Assembly (NCBI GenBank): GCA_025998475.1 | Contig: BNVZ01000029.1 | Location: forward strand, 1-12,256 | Origin: Endomicrobiia bacterium | Lineage (GTDB): Bacteria > Elusimicrobiota > Endomicrobiia > Endomicrobiales > Endomicrobiaceae | Direction of reading: 5' to 3' | DNA length: 12,256 nucleotides | Shown: piece by piece, positions 6,031 through 12,256 of the stretch | Layout: every line of letters starts with the position of its first letter | Numbering within the stretch: the first letter of the stretch is position 1 | The notes under the pieces: model-generated | Databases searched by the model: none | What the model was told of the DNA's origin: nothing | What the model saw: the letters and a program-made list of their open reading frames with translations, nothing else | Translations under genes and position numbers: made by a program

Positions 6031-8183
6031 TTTCCACTCTCCAAGTTGTTTAAATATTGTGATATTTTATCAAAATCTATGTGCCATTTATTAGCGCCTT
6101 CAGGTTTTGATACAAACCCTTCTATTTCGAGAATACTTAATATATTTGTAGCTCTTGCAGACCCACCAAAATTTGCTTTGAGTAAATCCTGAGATATACG
6201 TCTGCGCTCGTTTATAAGCTTTAGCGCAGGTATTAGGTCTTTTGATTCTCTTTCTTTATTCGCATCAAAACCGCCTTTTCCTTCTACTTCAACAACCATA
6301 GGCTCATACAATCTAGGAAAATTTTGATCAGTTATAAATGTAATAATTTTCTCAGCTTCTTTTAATGAAACAAAAGCGCCTTGAAGACGTACGGGTTTCG
6401 CTTCTCCCGGAGGCAAAAATAACATATCGCCTTTACCCATTAAAGATTCTGCTCCAAGTATATCTAAAATTACCCTGGAATCTATTTTGGATGTAGTTTG
6501 AAACGATAATCTTGCAGGGAAATTAGCTTTAATAATGCCTGTTATAACATTAACAGAAGGTCTCTGCGTTGCAAGAATCAAATGAATTCCCACGGCTCTT
6601 GCCATTTGCGCTAAACGTTGTATCGAATCTTCTATTTCTTTTTGTACTATAAGCATTAAATCTGCGAGTTCGTCTATTATAACAACAATATAAAATTCTT
6701 TTTCCCCACCCGTTTCAACCATTTTATTGTTATAATCTTCGATATTTCTCATCGCTGCTTTTGCAAATTTTGTATATCTTTCTTCCATAACAATGACAAG
6801 TTTCTTTAAAGCGGCGGCGGCTTCTTTAGGATTAGTTATAATATCTGCGTCAGCCGCATTTATGCAAGGATTGTACAAATGAGGAATGTCTTTGTATATA
6901 GGCATTTCTACGCGTTTGGGATCAATCAACATAAATTTTACTTCATCGGGACGAGCTTTATGTAAGATTGAAAGTATTATTGTGTGTATTCCAACACTTT
7001 TGCCTGAACCTGTGGCTCCCGCGATTAAAAGATGAGGCATCGCGGCTAAACTAGTAACATAACCCAACCCGTCTGTTGTCTTTCCCAAGGCCAATGTTAG
7101 AAGAGAACGTGAATTCTCAAAAGCCCTGCTCTCCAAAATTCCCCTAAGCCCGACAATAACACTCGAAGGATTAGGAACTTCTATACCTACAACAGCTTTT
7201 TCAGGTATTGTAACAACTCGTATTGATGCCGTACGCATGGCAAGGGAAATATTATCTATAATGCTAGATACAGCTTGTATTCTTATACCGGGAGCCAAAA
7301 CCAAATCATAACGAGTTACAACGGGGCCCGGAATAATATCCTTTACTTCTGCATTTATATCAAAATCTGCAAGAGTTGTTCGTAAAAGTTCGGCTCTTTT
7401 TAAAAGTTCATCCCTACTTGTCAAAAAGCTCGAGACAGAATCATTTTTCAGTAAAGCAGCATTAGGAAGCTTGTAACTAAAATTCTTACTGCCAAATCTT
7501 TCCTGTTTAACAATACTATGAGCAGCGATATCTTCTTTTTCCCTTTCTTCTCTTTCTTGTTTATTTACAATATTTGGTTTTATAGGTTCTTGTCTTGAAA
7601 GATCCTGTTCAAACCGCTGCTGTATGATATTGGCTTCATTTTGAATTTTTGCTTTCTCTTTGGATTCTGCTATATCTCTTTTTAAATTTTTAAAGAAATT
7701 ATACACAACACGAAGGATAGATATTCTCAAAAGTTTTGTGGTACAGATTAAAGCTATTATTGAAATAACGGCAAAACCAAGTCGTACATCAAAAAGCTCT
7801 TTAAAAAACATGTACAACTTGTCCCCTACCCAGCCACCGCAAACTTTTGACTTAAATATCAAGTGCACAGATTCAAATAATACAGATGATGAAACCATAC
7901 ACAAAGTAGACCAAATAAAATCAATCCGCTTTCTTATTTCTACAGATTGCCTAAAGTATATTACAAAAAACCATAAAAATATAAAGGGTAAAATATATGA
8001 CGCTGTACCAAATACTTCAGATACAACAGCGGAAAATGCCCGTCCTACCATTCCTGATTTATAAGGAACAATAAAGGCATAAGCGCTTAAAAAAGATGCC
8101 AAAGCAAAAAACAGAGAAGTTGCTTCCCTGTTTATGTTTATATTATCTTGTTTTTTATTTTTGGTCTTTTTATTTTTTCCCAC
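6027..8183 (-). CDS. ftsK: DNA translocase FtsK (FtsK/SpoIIIE family)
   Basis: This septum-located DNA pump moves chromosome ends to the daughter cells during division and assists dimer resolution. The 718 residues are arranged as follows: four hydrophobic segments within about the first 160 residues, a charged linker (about 165-255), the alpha/beta motor with Walker A GATGSGKSV at 389, FMLIDPKRVEMPIY, Walker B VVIIDELADLM with its aspartate at 504, and ILATQRPSVNVITG, and finally a winged-helix gamma domain near the C-terminus (ISQDLLKANFGGSARATNIL). The linker is short compared with E. coli FtsK, as in SpoIIIE-type proteins. It starts at GTG (8183), 8 nt after AGAGG. No other in-frame start near there is better. 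It ends with an ATGA overlap into lolA. Confidence 0.95.
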   Translation of the reverse strand: MGKNKKTKNKKQDNININREATSLFFALASFLSAYAFIVPYKSGMVGRAFSAVVSEVFGTASYILPFIFLWFFVIYFRQSVEIRKRIDFIWSTLCMVSSSVLFESVHLIFKSKVCGGWVGDKLYMFFKELFDVRLGFAVISIIALICTTKLLRISILRVVYNFFKNLKRDIAESKEKAKIQNEANIIQQRFEQDLSRQEPIKPNIVNKQEREEREKEDIAAHSIVKQERFGSKNFSYKLPNAALLKNDSVSSFLTSRDELLKRAELLRTTLADFDINAEVKDIIPGPVVTRYDLVLAPGIRIQAVSSIIDNISLAMRTASIRVVTIPEKAVVGIEVPNPSSVIVGLRGILESRAFENSRSLLTLALGKTTDGLGYVTSLAAMPHLLIAGATGSGKSVGIHTIILSILHKARPDEVKFMLIDPKRVEMPIYKDIPHLYNPCINAADADIITNPKEAAAALKKLVIVMEERYTKFAKAAMRNIEDYNNKMVETGGEKEFYIVVIIDELADLMLIVQKEIEDSIQRLAQMARAVGIHLILATQRPSVNVITGIIKANFPARLSFQTTSKIDSRVILDILGAESLMGKGDMLFLPPGEAKPVRLQGAFVSLKEAEKIITFITDQNFPRLYEPMVVEVEGKGGFDANKERESKDLIPALKLINERRRISQDLLKANFGGSARATNILSILEIEGFVSKPEGANKWHIDFDKISQYLNNLESGK

Positions 8184-8220
8184 GAAAAAACCTCTTCGAT
8201 AGAAAAACTTTACAGGGGGG

Positions 8221-8414
8221 TTATTCTAAAGAAATTCTGCAGCTATACTCAAAAACAGCCTGTCCCATATCAATCCTATCTTCTATTGAAGGCCAACCCA
8301 ACGCAAGTAAGGCACCACACTAGACACACCAAGACTTGCCTTGATTTGCCCTCTCAGCGTTTTCCAATAAATATCGCCAATTTCACCAGCTGTCATACTG
8401 ATTTTTGACGACAT
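8221..8414 (-). pseudogene. Small unknown gene broken by one frameshift
   Basis: An ATG at 8414, 11 nt after the accB stop codon, opens a frame reading MSSKISMTAGEIGDIYWKTL and then RGQIKASLGVSS before running to a stop at about 8287. Near 8315-8325 the sequence continues sensibly in the next frame: LLALGWPSIEDRIDMGQAVF, then EYSCRISLE and a stop at 8221. Joined, this gives a compact protein of about 63 residues filling the gap between accB and ftsK. I do not recognise the family. One inserted or lost base explains the break. A sequencing error or a real loss are both possible. No slippery sequence for programmed frameshifting is seen. Confidence 0.55.
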
Positions 8415-8425
8415 TCAATCCATTT

Positions 8426-8875
8426 TTATACCTTTTCTACTTCAAATAAATCCTGTCCTAAGTTTACCGATTTGCCGTTTTCATGCAATATTTTCACTAT
8501 CTTCGCTTTAAATGTTGCCTTTATTTCATTCATTACTTTCATCGCTTCAATTATACACAATGTTTCTCCTATTTCAATAACATCACCTTCATTTACAAAC
8601 ATAGGAGCAGACGGAGATGGAGATTTATAAAATACTCCTGTTATAGGCGACTTTATTGTTTTATCCAAAAGCAACGTATCTTTTCCTTCTTCGACAACTT
8701 CAGTAGTTTGCTCAATTGTCTGCTTTTTTGAAGTTAAAACTTGTTTATTTTCGTTATTATCTTTGCGTTTTATACAAACACTGTAATCTTTTGAGTTTAC
8801 TTCAAGTTCTTGAATCTTTTCCTCTTTCATTATTTCATAAAGAGATTTTACTTTGCTTTTAATATCACTAGCCAT
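8426..8875 (-). CDS. accB: Biotin carboxyl carrier protein of acetyl-CoA carboxylase
   Basis: AccB carries the biotin group between the carboxylase and transferase halves of acetyl-CoA carboxylase, which makes malonyl-CoA for fatty acid synthesis. The 149-residue protein has a helical N-terminal segment (KSKVKSLYEIMKEEKIQELE), a charged linker (about 40-72) and the C-terminal biotinyl domain from KSPITGVFYKSPSP on. The biotin-accepting lysine is K113 in EAMKVMNEI. The length and layout match AccB, and the thumb region between the strands (PSPSAPMFVNEGD) is present. An AAGG lies 6 nt before the ATG. The usual partner accC is not next to it. Instead a broken small gene and ftsK follow. Confidence 0.94.
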   Translation of the reverse strand: MASDIKSKVKSLYEIMKEEKIQELEVNSKDYSVCIKRKDNNENKQVLTSKKQTIEQTTEVVEEGKDTLLLDKTIKSPITGVFYKSPSPSAPMFVNEGDVIEIGETLCIIEAMKVMNEIKATFKAKIVKILHENGKSVNLGQDLFEVEKV

Positions 8876-9053
8876 ATTAACCTTTTAAGTGTTAAGATTA
8901 ATAACCAGACCACTCGAAGTTGCATCACAAAGAATAAGAAGACACATGAATGGAGTATACTCACTCCCTTAAGCTGCGAAATGGTGCAATTTCAAGTGAT
9001 TTGGCTATAGGGCAAATTATAAACTTAGCTCTCGTGTTCTTCACTTCTTATCG
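8876..9053. other. Gap between pnp and accB without a recognisable gene
   Basis: The 178 bp hold only short minus-strand frames (for example IICPIAKSLEIAPFRSLRE then a stop). GGAGT-ATACTC-ACTCC (8954-8969) could form a small hairpin without a T-run, so I do not call a terminator. It may be the remains of a lost gene. Confidence 0.4.
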
Positions 9054-11123
9054 TTAATTTGCTGCTTTCATACTTAAATTTATTCTGCCCTGCTTATCTA
9101 TTTCAATTACCTTTACTCTAACTTCATCACCTTCTTTTACAACATCTTCGACCTTCTTTGTATGTTGATTTGAAAGCTGAGAAATATGTATTAAACCTTC
9201 TTTGCCGGGCAAAATTTCAGCAAAGGCGCCAAATGCCATTATCTTTACGATTTTTGCACTATATACCTTGCCTAGCTCTGCTTCTGCTGTCATAGCCTCA
9301 ACATATTCCTTTACGGAAGCAACCCCTTCAGAGTCAGTTCCTGAAATAAACACTTTGCCGGTTTCTTCGATATCTATTTTAACGTTATTCTCTTCTTGAA
9401 GCTTCCTTATATTTTTCCCTCCAGGACCTATAAGTTCTCCAATTTTATTTTGAGGTATTGTTAAAGTTATTATACGGGGAGCATAACTTGAAAGATCATT
9501 TTTAGGAATCGAAATTACTTCATCCATTTTGTCTAATATGAAAAATCTTCCACGTTGTGCGTGATCAAGGGCCTGTGCTATAATTTCGGTTGTAAGACCT
9601 GAAATTTTTATATCCATTTGAAGAGCTGTAATGCCTTTTCTTGTTCCCGCAACTTTAAAATCCATATCCCCAAGATGATCTTCCATACCCATAATATCCG
9701 TTAAAATAACATAATTATCACCTTCCTTAATAAGACCCATCGCAATGCCCGCACAACTTGCCTTAACGGGCACGCCAGCATTAAACAAAGCAAGTGATCC
9801 ACCGCAAACAGAAGCCATTGACGAAGAACCGTAAGATTCTAATATATCAGATACTATCCTTACTGTATATCCAAAATCTTCCGCGTCAGGTAAGATTGGT
9901 CTTAAAGCTCTTTTGGCCAAATTACCATGCCCTATTTCTCTTCTGCTTGTAGATCTTTCGCTTTTAGGCTCACCTGTTGCAAAACCCGGAAAATTATAAT
10001 GAAGCATAAAACGTTCCTTGTATTCGTCCACAAGTTCGTCCATAATCTGCATATCGCCTAAAGTTCCAAGTGTTACAGTTACTAAAGCCTGTGTCTGACC
10101 TCTTGTAAACAAACTTGAGCCATGAACCCTGGAAAGCACACCGGTCTCACATGTTATAGGTCTTATTTCTTCCAAATAGCGACCGTCCGTACGAACTTTT
10201 TTATTCAAAACAAGCTCTCTCGCTTTTTTATAAAAAATATCTTCAAGCATAGTATCTATTACTGTAGCGGACTCTTCAGGATATTTTTCGATAAGTCTTA
10301 TAGATATGTCTTTTTTAAATGAATCCCAAAAAAATTCTCTTTCACTTTTTTCTTTAATTACAACACCTTCTTCAGCTTTTGCAATTGCTTCAGCTTCAAT
10401 GTCAGCTTTCAGCGCTGGGTTATATTCAGGTTCTTCAACAACAAGTTTTACTTTCGTTGGTAACGTTTTCTGAAACAAACATATTTCCCTCACTGTCTCT
10501 CTTGCAAGATTCAAAGCTTCAAGCATTTCAGGCTCCGAAAGCTCCTGAGCACCAGCTTCAACCATTGTCAAGGCATCTTCTGTTCCGCTTACGATCAGAT
10601 CCAAAACACTTAATTTTTGATCAGAGATTAAAGGATTTACAACAAGTTGTCCGTTGATTTTACATATTCTTGTAGATGCTATAGGTATTGTAAAAGGCAA
10701 CTCAGATGTGTATAAAGCAACTGAAGCGCCTAGAAGAGATGCTATATCGGAATTATTTTCACCATCATGAGAAAGAACAATAGCAGATATCTGTGTATCG
10801 TTTCTCCAGTATTCGGGGAAAAGAGGCCTAATACTTCTATCTATAAGTCTGCTTACAAGTATTTCGCTGTCTCTAGGTTTAGCTTCTCTCTTAAAGAAGC
10901 CGCCGGGAATTTTACCAGCAGCATAAGTTCTTTCTCTATAATCCACTGTCAAAGGCATAAAATCCGTGTCAAGTCTAGGATTTCTTGAGGCAACCGCCGT
11001 AACCAAAACTACCGTCTCTCCAACCCTTACAGTACAAGAACCGCTCGCTTGTTTTGCAACTTTACCGGATTCTATAACAAATTTTTTACCAGCAACCTCA
11101 ACTTCTCTTTTAAAATATTCCAT
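9054..11123 (-). CDS. pnp: Polyribonucleotide nucleotidyltransferase (PNPase)
   Basis: PNPase degrades RNA from the 3' end with phosphate, releasing nucleoside diphosphates, as a trimer in the cytoplasm. From my start it has 689 residues, normal for the family. In order: first RNase PH domain (ETVVLVTAVASRNPR, then FFKREAKPRDSEILVSRLID), an all-helical middle, second RNase PH domain (SLFTRGQTQALVTVTLGT, then GDMDFKVAGTRKGITALQMD with the catalytic aspartates), a KH domain (IGPGGKNIRKLQEENNVKID) and an S1 domain (FAEILPGKEGLIHISQLS). I start at the ATG at 11123 because GGAG lies 5 nt upstream and the product begins MEYFKREVEVAGKKF, as in homologues. An in-frame ATG at 11150 would add nine residues. 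It follows rpsO by 113 bp, the classic order. Confidence 0.96.
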   Translation of the reverse strand: MEYFKREVEVAGKKFVIESGKVAKQASGSCTVRVGETVVLVTAVASRNPRLDTDFMPLTVDYRERTYAAGKIPGGFFKREAKPRDSEILVSRLIDRSIRPLFPEYWRNDTQISAIVLSHDGENNSDIASLLGASVALYTSELPFTIPIASTRICKINGQLVVNPLISDQKLSVLDLIVSGTEDALTMVEAGAQELSEPEMLEALNLARETVREICLFQKTLPTKVKLVVEEPEYNPALKADIEAEAIAKAEEGVVIKEKSEREFFWDSFKKDISIRLIEKYPEESATVIDTMLEDIFYKKARELVLNKKVRTDGRYLEEIRPITCETGVLSRVHGSSLFTRGQTQALVTVTLGTLGDMQIMDELVDEYKERFMLHYNFPGFATGEPKSERSTSRREIGHGNLAKRALRPILPDAEDFGYTVRIVSDILESYGSSSMASVCGGSLALFNAGVPVKASCAGIAMGLIKEGDNYVILTDIMGMEDHLGDMDFKVAGTRKGITALQMDIKISGLTTEIIAQALDHAQRGRFFILDKMDEVISIPKNDLSSYAPRIITLTIPQNKIGELIGPGGKNIRKLQEENNVKIDIEETGKVFISGTDSEGVASVKEYVEAMTAEAELGKVYSAKIVKIMAFGAFAEILPGKEGLIHISQLSNQHTKKVEDVVKEGDEVRVKVIEIDKQGRINLSMKAAN

Positions 11124-11128
11124 TTTAA

Positions 11129-11132
11129 CTCC
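11129..11132 (-). promoter_or_regulatory. Ribosome binding site deciding the pnp start
   Basis: GGAG on the minus strand, 5 nt before the ATG at 11123. No comparable site precedes the in-frame ATG at 11150. Confidence 0.7.
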
Positions 11133-11236
11133 ATAGCTCGGCATTTCCACACAAAAGGCCCAAGCGAACGCATCTCTTTTAACTTGATATTTAAGCGTAT
11201 CCTTACATCCTTTGCGATTCTGCCAGATTTTTATTT

Positions 11237-11497
11237 TTACTTTCTAAGATCCAGTTCCTTAATCAAAGAAGAGTAGCCTTCTCTATTATGTTTTTTAATA
11301 TAATTCAGTAATCTTCTTCTTTGTCCTATCATTTTAAGGAAACCGACTCTTGAAGCAAAATCCTTCGGAAACTTTTGAAAATGATCCGAAAGATATTTAA
11401 TCCTTGTCGTAAGAAGAGCAACTTGTACTTCAGGAGAGCCTGTATCAGTTGCGTGCGTTTTATACTGCTCGACTACTGCTTTTTTCACAAATGCCAT
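11237..11497 (-). CDS. rpsO: 30S ribosomal protein S15
   Basis: S15 binds the 16S rRNA central domain early in small-subunit assembly. The 86-residue product (usual length 88-89) carries the family signature: HATDTGSPEVQVALLTTRI, then YLSDHFQKFPKDFASR and the highly conserved MIGQRRRLLNYIKKHNREGY. The ATG at 11497 is preferred because AGGGGTGAT lies just upstream. The longer frame would start with the GTG inside that ribosome binding site. It heads the run rpsO-pnp and has its own promoter. Confidence 0.96.
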   Translation of the reverse strand: MAFVKKAVVEQYKTHATDTGSPEVQVALLTTRIKYLSDHFQKFPKDFASRVGFLKMIGQRRRLLNYIKKHNREGYSSLIKELDLRK

Positions 11498-11501
11498 CTC
11501 T

Positions 11502-11510
11502 ATCACCCCT
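11502..11510 (-). promoter_or_regulatory. Strong ribosome binding site of rpsO
   Basis: AGGGGTGAT on the minus strand is close to the ideal complement of the 16S rRNA tail and ends 4 nt before the ATG at 11497. It contains the GTG of the longer frame, which argues against that start. Confidence 0.75.
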
Positions 11511-11519
11511 TGTTTTATT

Positions 11520-11541
11520 GCGTTCCTGATATCATAAACGC
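11520..11541 (-). other. Possible hairpin in the rpsO leader
   Basis: On the minus strand GCGTT and AACGC frame a 12-base loop, between the promoter and the ribosome binding site. The leader is about 55 nt. S15 represses its own messenger through leader structures in several bacteria. Whether this hairpin does so is inference. Confidence 0.35.
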
Positions 11542-11558
11542 TGCCTTACAACCAAGGG

Positions 11559-11587
11559 ATTATACTAAATATTTTATCTTCTGTCCA
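11559..11587 (-). promoter_or_regulatory. Sigma-70-type promoter of rpsO (and probably pnp onward)
   Basis: On the minus strand TGGACA (11587-11582) and TATAAT (11564-11559) are separated by 17 bp. This is a consensus -10, a -35 with one mismatch, and ideal spacing. The start of transcription would fall near 11552, about 55 nt before the rpsO ATG. Genes downstream to lolA are all on the same strand. Confidence 0.8.
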
Positions 11588-11925
11588 TACAGCAGGTAAA
11601 GCGTATGAAAGAAAATTATAGATATCCCAAAATCACACCAAATTTTTAAAAAAGCTCTTTTTCTTTTTAAATTCTCATCATTTTCTCTTGCCCACATCCC
11701 TAAATTTGTTCCTTAAGAAACAAGTATAATCAAGGTGTATAAGGGTGTTGGAAGATTGACTTAGAATAGGGCTAAAAGCCCGCATGTATCAAAATATCCA
11801 TCACCACAAGGTAAAAAGCTTGATGAGGTTGCAAATGCGCAAACTTTAGTTTGCAGCATGCAAACAATTGAAAGCAAGAAGCTAATTACTCAAATTACAA
11901 AGGATTGCATATGCCCTTATACGCC
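11588..11925. other. Stretch upstream of rpsO with no intact gene; one short plus-strand open frame
   Basis: On the plus strand 11765-11947 is open for 60 codons without a good start. It includes PSPQGKKLDEVANAQTLVCS and then MQTIESKKLITQITKD, and runs into the IS fragment, so it may be the broken end of a gene that I do not recognise. Two perfect small palindromes are present: GGGCT-aaa-AGCCC at 11769-11781 and GCAAACT-tt-AGTTTGC at 11839-11854. Neither is followed by a T-run. The rest is A/T-rich without signals I can name. Confidence 0.35.
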
Positions 11926-12211
11926 CTATATCCACAACTTTTGCTGACATTGTAGCTGTCTCTTGTGACAATATGTTTGGGTATTGCCCTAAAGTATTCA
12001 AAACATCATCTTTACAATATTCTCTGTACTCAATTTTCTCTTTGCTCACCTACTTGTCCTATCTTTTCTTTCTTCCTTGCTATCCTTTGTTTTATCAAAT
12101 GCTTTCTTTACTCCTATTAATACTAAACCCATTCCACCCGACCCGCCTGCTTTCTTTTTCTTTTTCATATACTTCTATTGTACTTTTATATATTAGTTAT
12201 GCAAGAGGTCT
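11926..12211 (-). mobile_element. 5' fragment of an IS5-family insertion sequence
   Basis: This is a direct repeat of 5047-5330, over 90 percent identical by eye. It includes the terminal repeat ATGCAAGAGGTCT at 12199-12211 and the first part of the transposase, from the ATG at 12168: GVKKAFDKTKDSKEERKDRT, then KLSTENIVKMMF. The similarity stops abruptly at 11926, so about 760 bp of the element are missing. A stop codon after KDRTSR and a frame slip near 12000 show that the gene was already broken. The outer TIR bases are better preserved here than at 5320-5330. Confidence 0.85.
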
Positions 12212-12256
12212 ATTAAACGGATGGAAACTAAATATAAGTCACATATAACAAAACTA

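Noticed and set aside
11502..11558. Helix in which CCCTTG after the -10 box pairs with CAAGGG at the rpsO ribosome binding site
   Set aside because: The CCCTTG bases lie mostly upstream of the predicted transcript start near 11552, so they would not be in the RNA.
11769..11854. Two perfect palindromes as rho-independent terminators
   Set aside because: Stems are only 5 and 7 bp, and neither is followed by a run of T on either strand.

Overview
The window is low-GC bacterial DNA. All intact genes lie on the minus strand, so they read from right to left. Gene order, compact coding with ATGA overlaps, many decaying genes and IS remnants suggest a Gram-negative (LolA present), host-associated bacterium with a shrinking genome. 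An Endomicrobium-like member of Elusimicrobiota is my best guess, from general knowledge and not from any search.

Layout, in the direction of transcription. (1) The right end (about 11926-12211) holds a truncated 5' piece of an IS5-family insertion sequence, followed by about 335 bp with no intact gene. (2) A housekeeping run starts at a good sigma-70-type promoter (11559-11587): rpsO, pnp, a decayed filler, accB, a frameshifted small gene, ftsK and lolA. Next in line was a rodZ-like gene. (3) A full-length but dead IS5-family element (4283-5330) sits between lolA and rodZ, at the very 5' end of rodZ. The rodZ remnant (about 3833-4281) keeps its helix-turn-helix and membrane segment but is frameshifted. 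(4) After a decayed stretch with possible traces of a cbiZ-like corrinoid amidohydrolase gene comes a tight corrinoid salvage operon: cobO, btuF, btuC, btuD. (5) The left edge (1-122) carries the 3' end of another IS5-family copy in the opposite orientation, so IS ends in inverted orientation bracket the corrinoid genes plus the rodZ remnant.

Function: BtuF, BtuC and BtuD would bind and import corrinoids across the periplasm and inner membrane, and CobO would adenosylate them. The other run covers translation (S15), RNA turnover (PNPase), fatty acid synthesis (AccB), chromosome segregation (FtsK) and lipoprotein transport (LolA). The main story is decay: three IS5-family remnants (one with two internal tandem duplications), a rodZ lost next to or through an IS insertion, and at least two further broken genes. 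I saw no CRISPR array, tRNA, rRNA or cobalamin riboswitch. I did not find a clearly new biological system.
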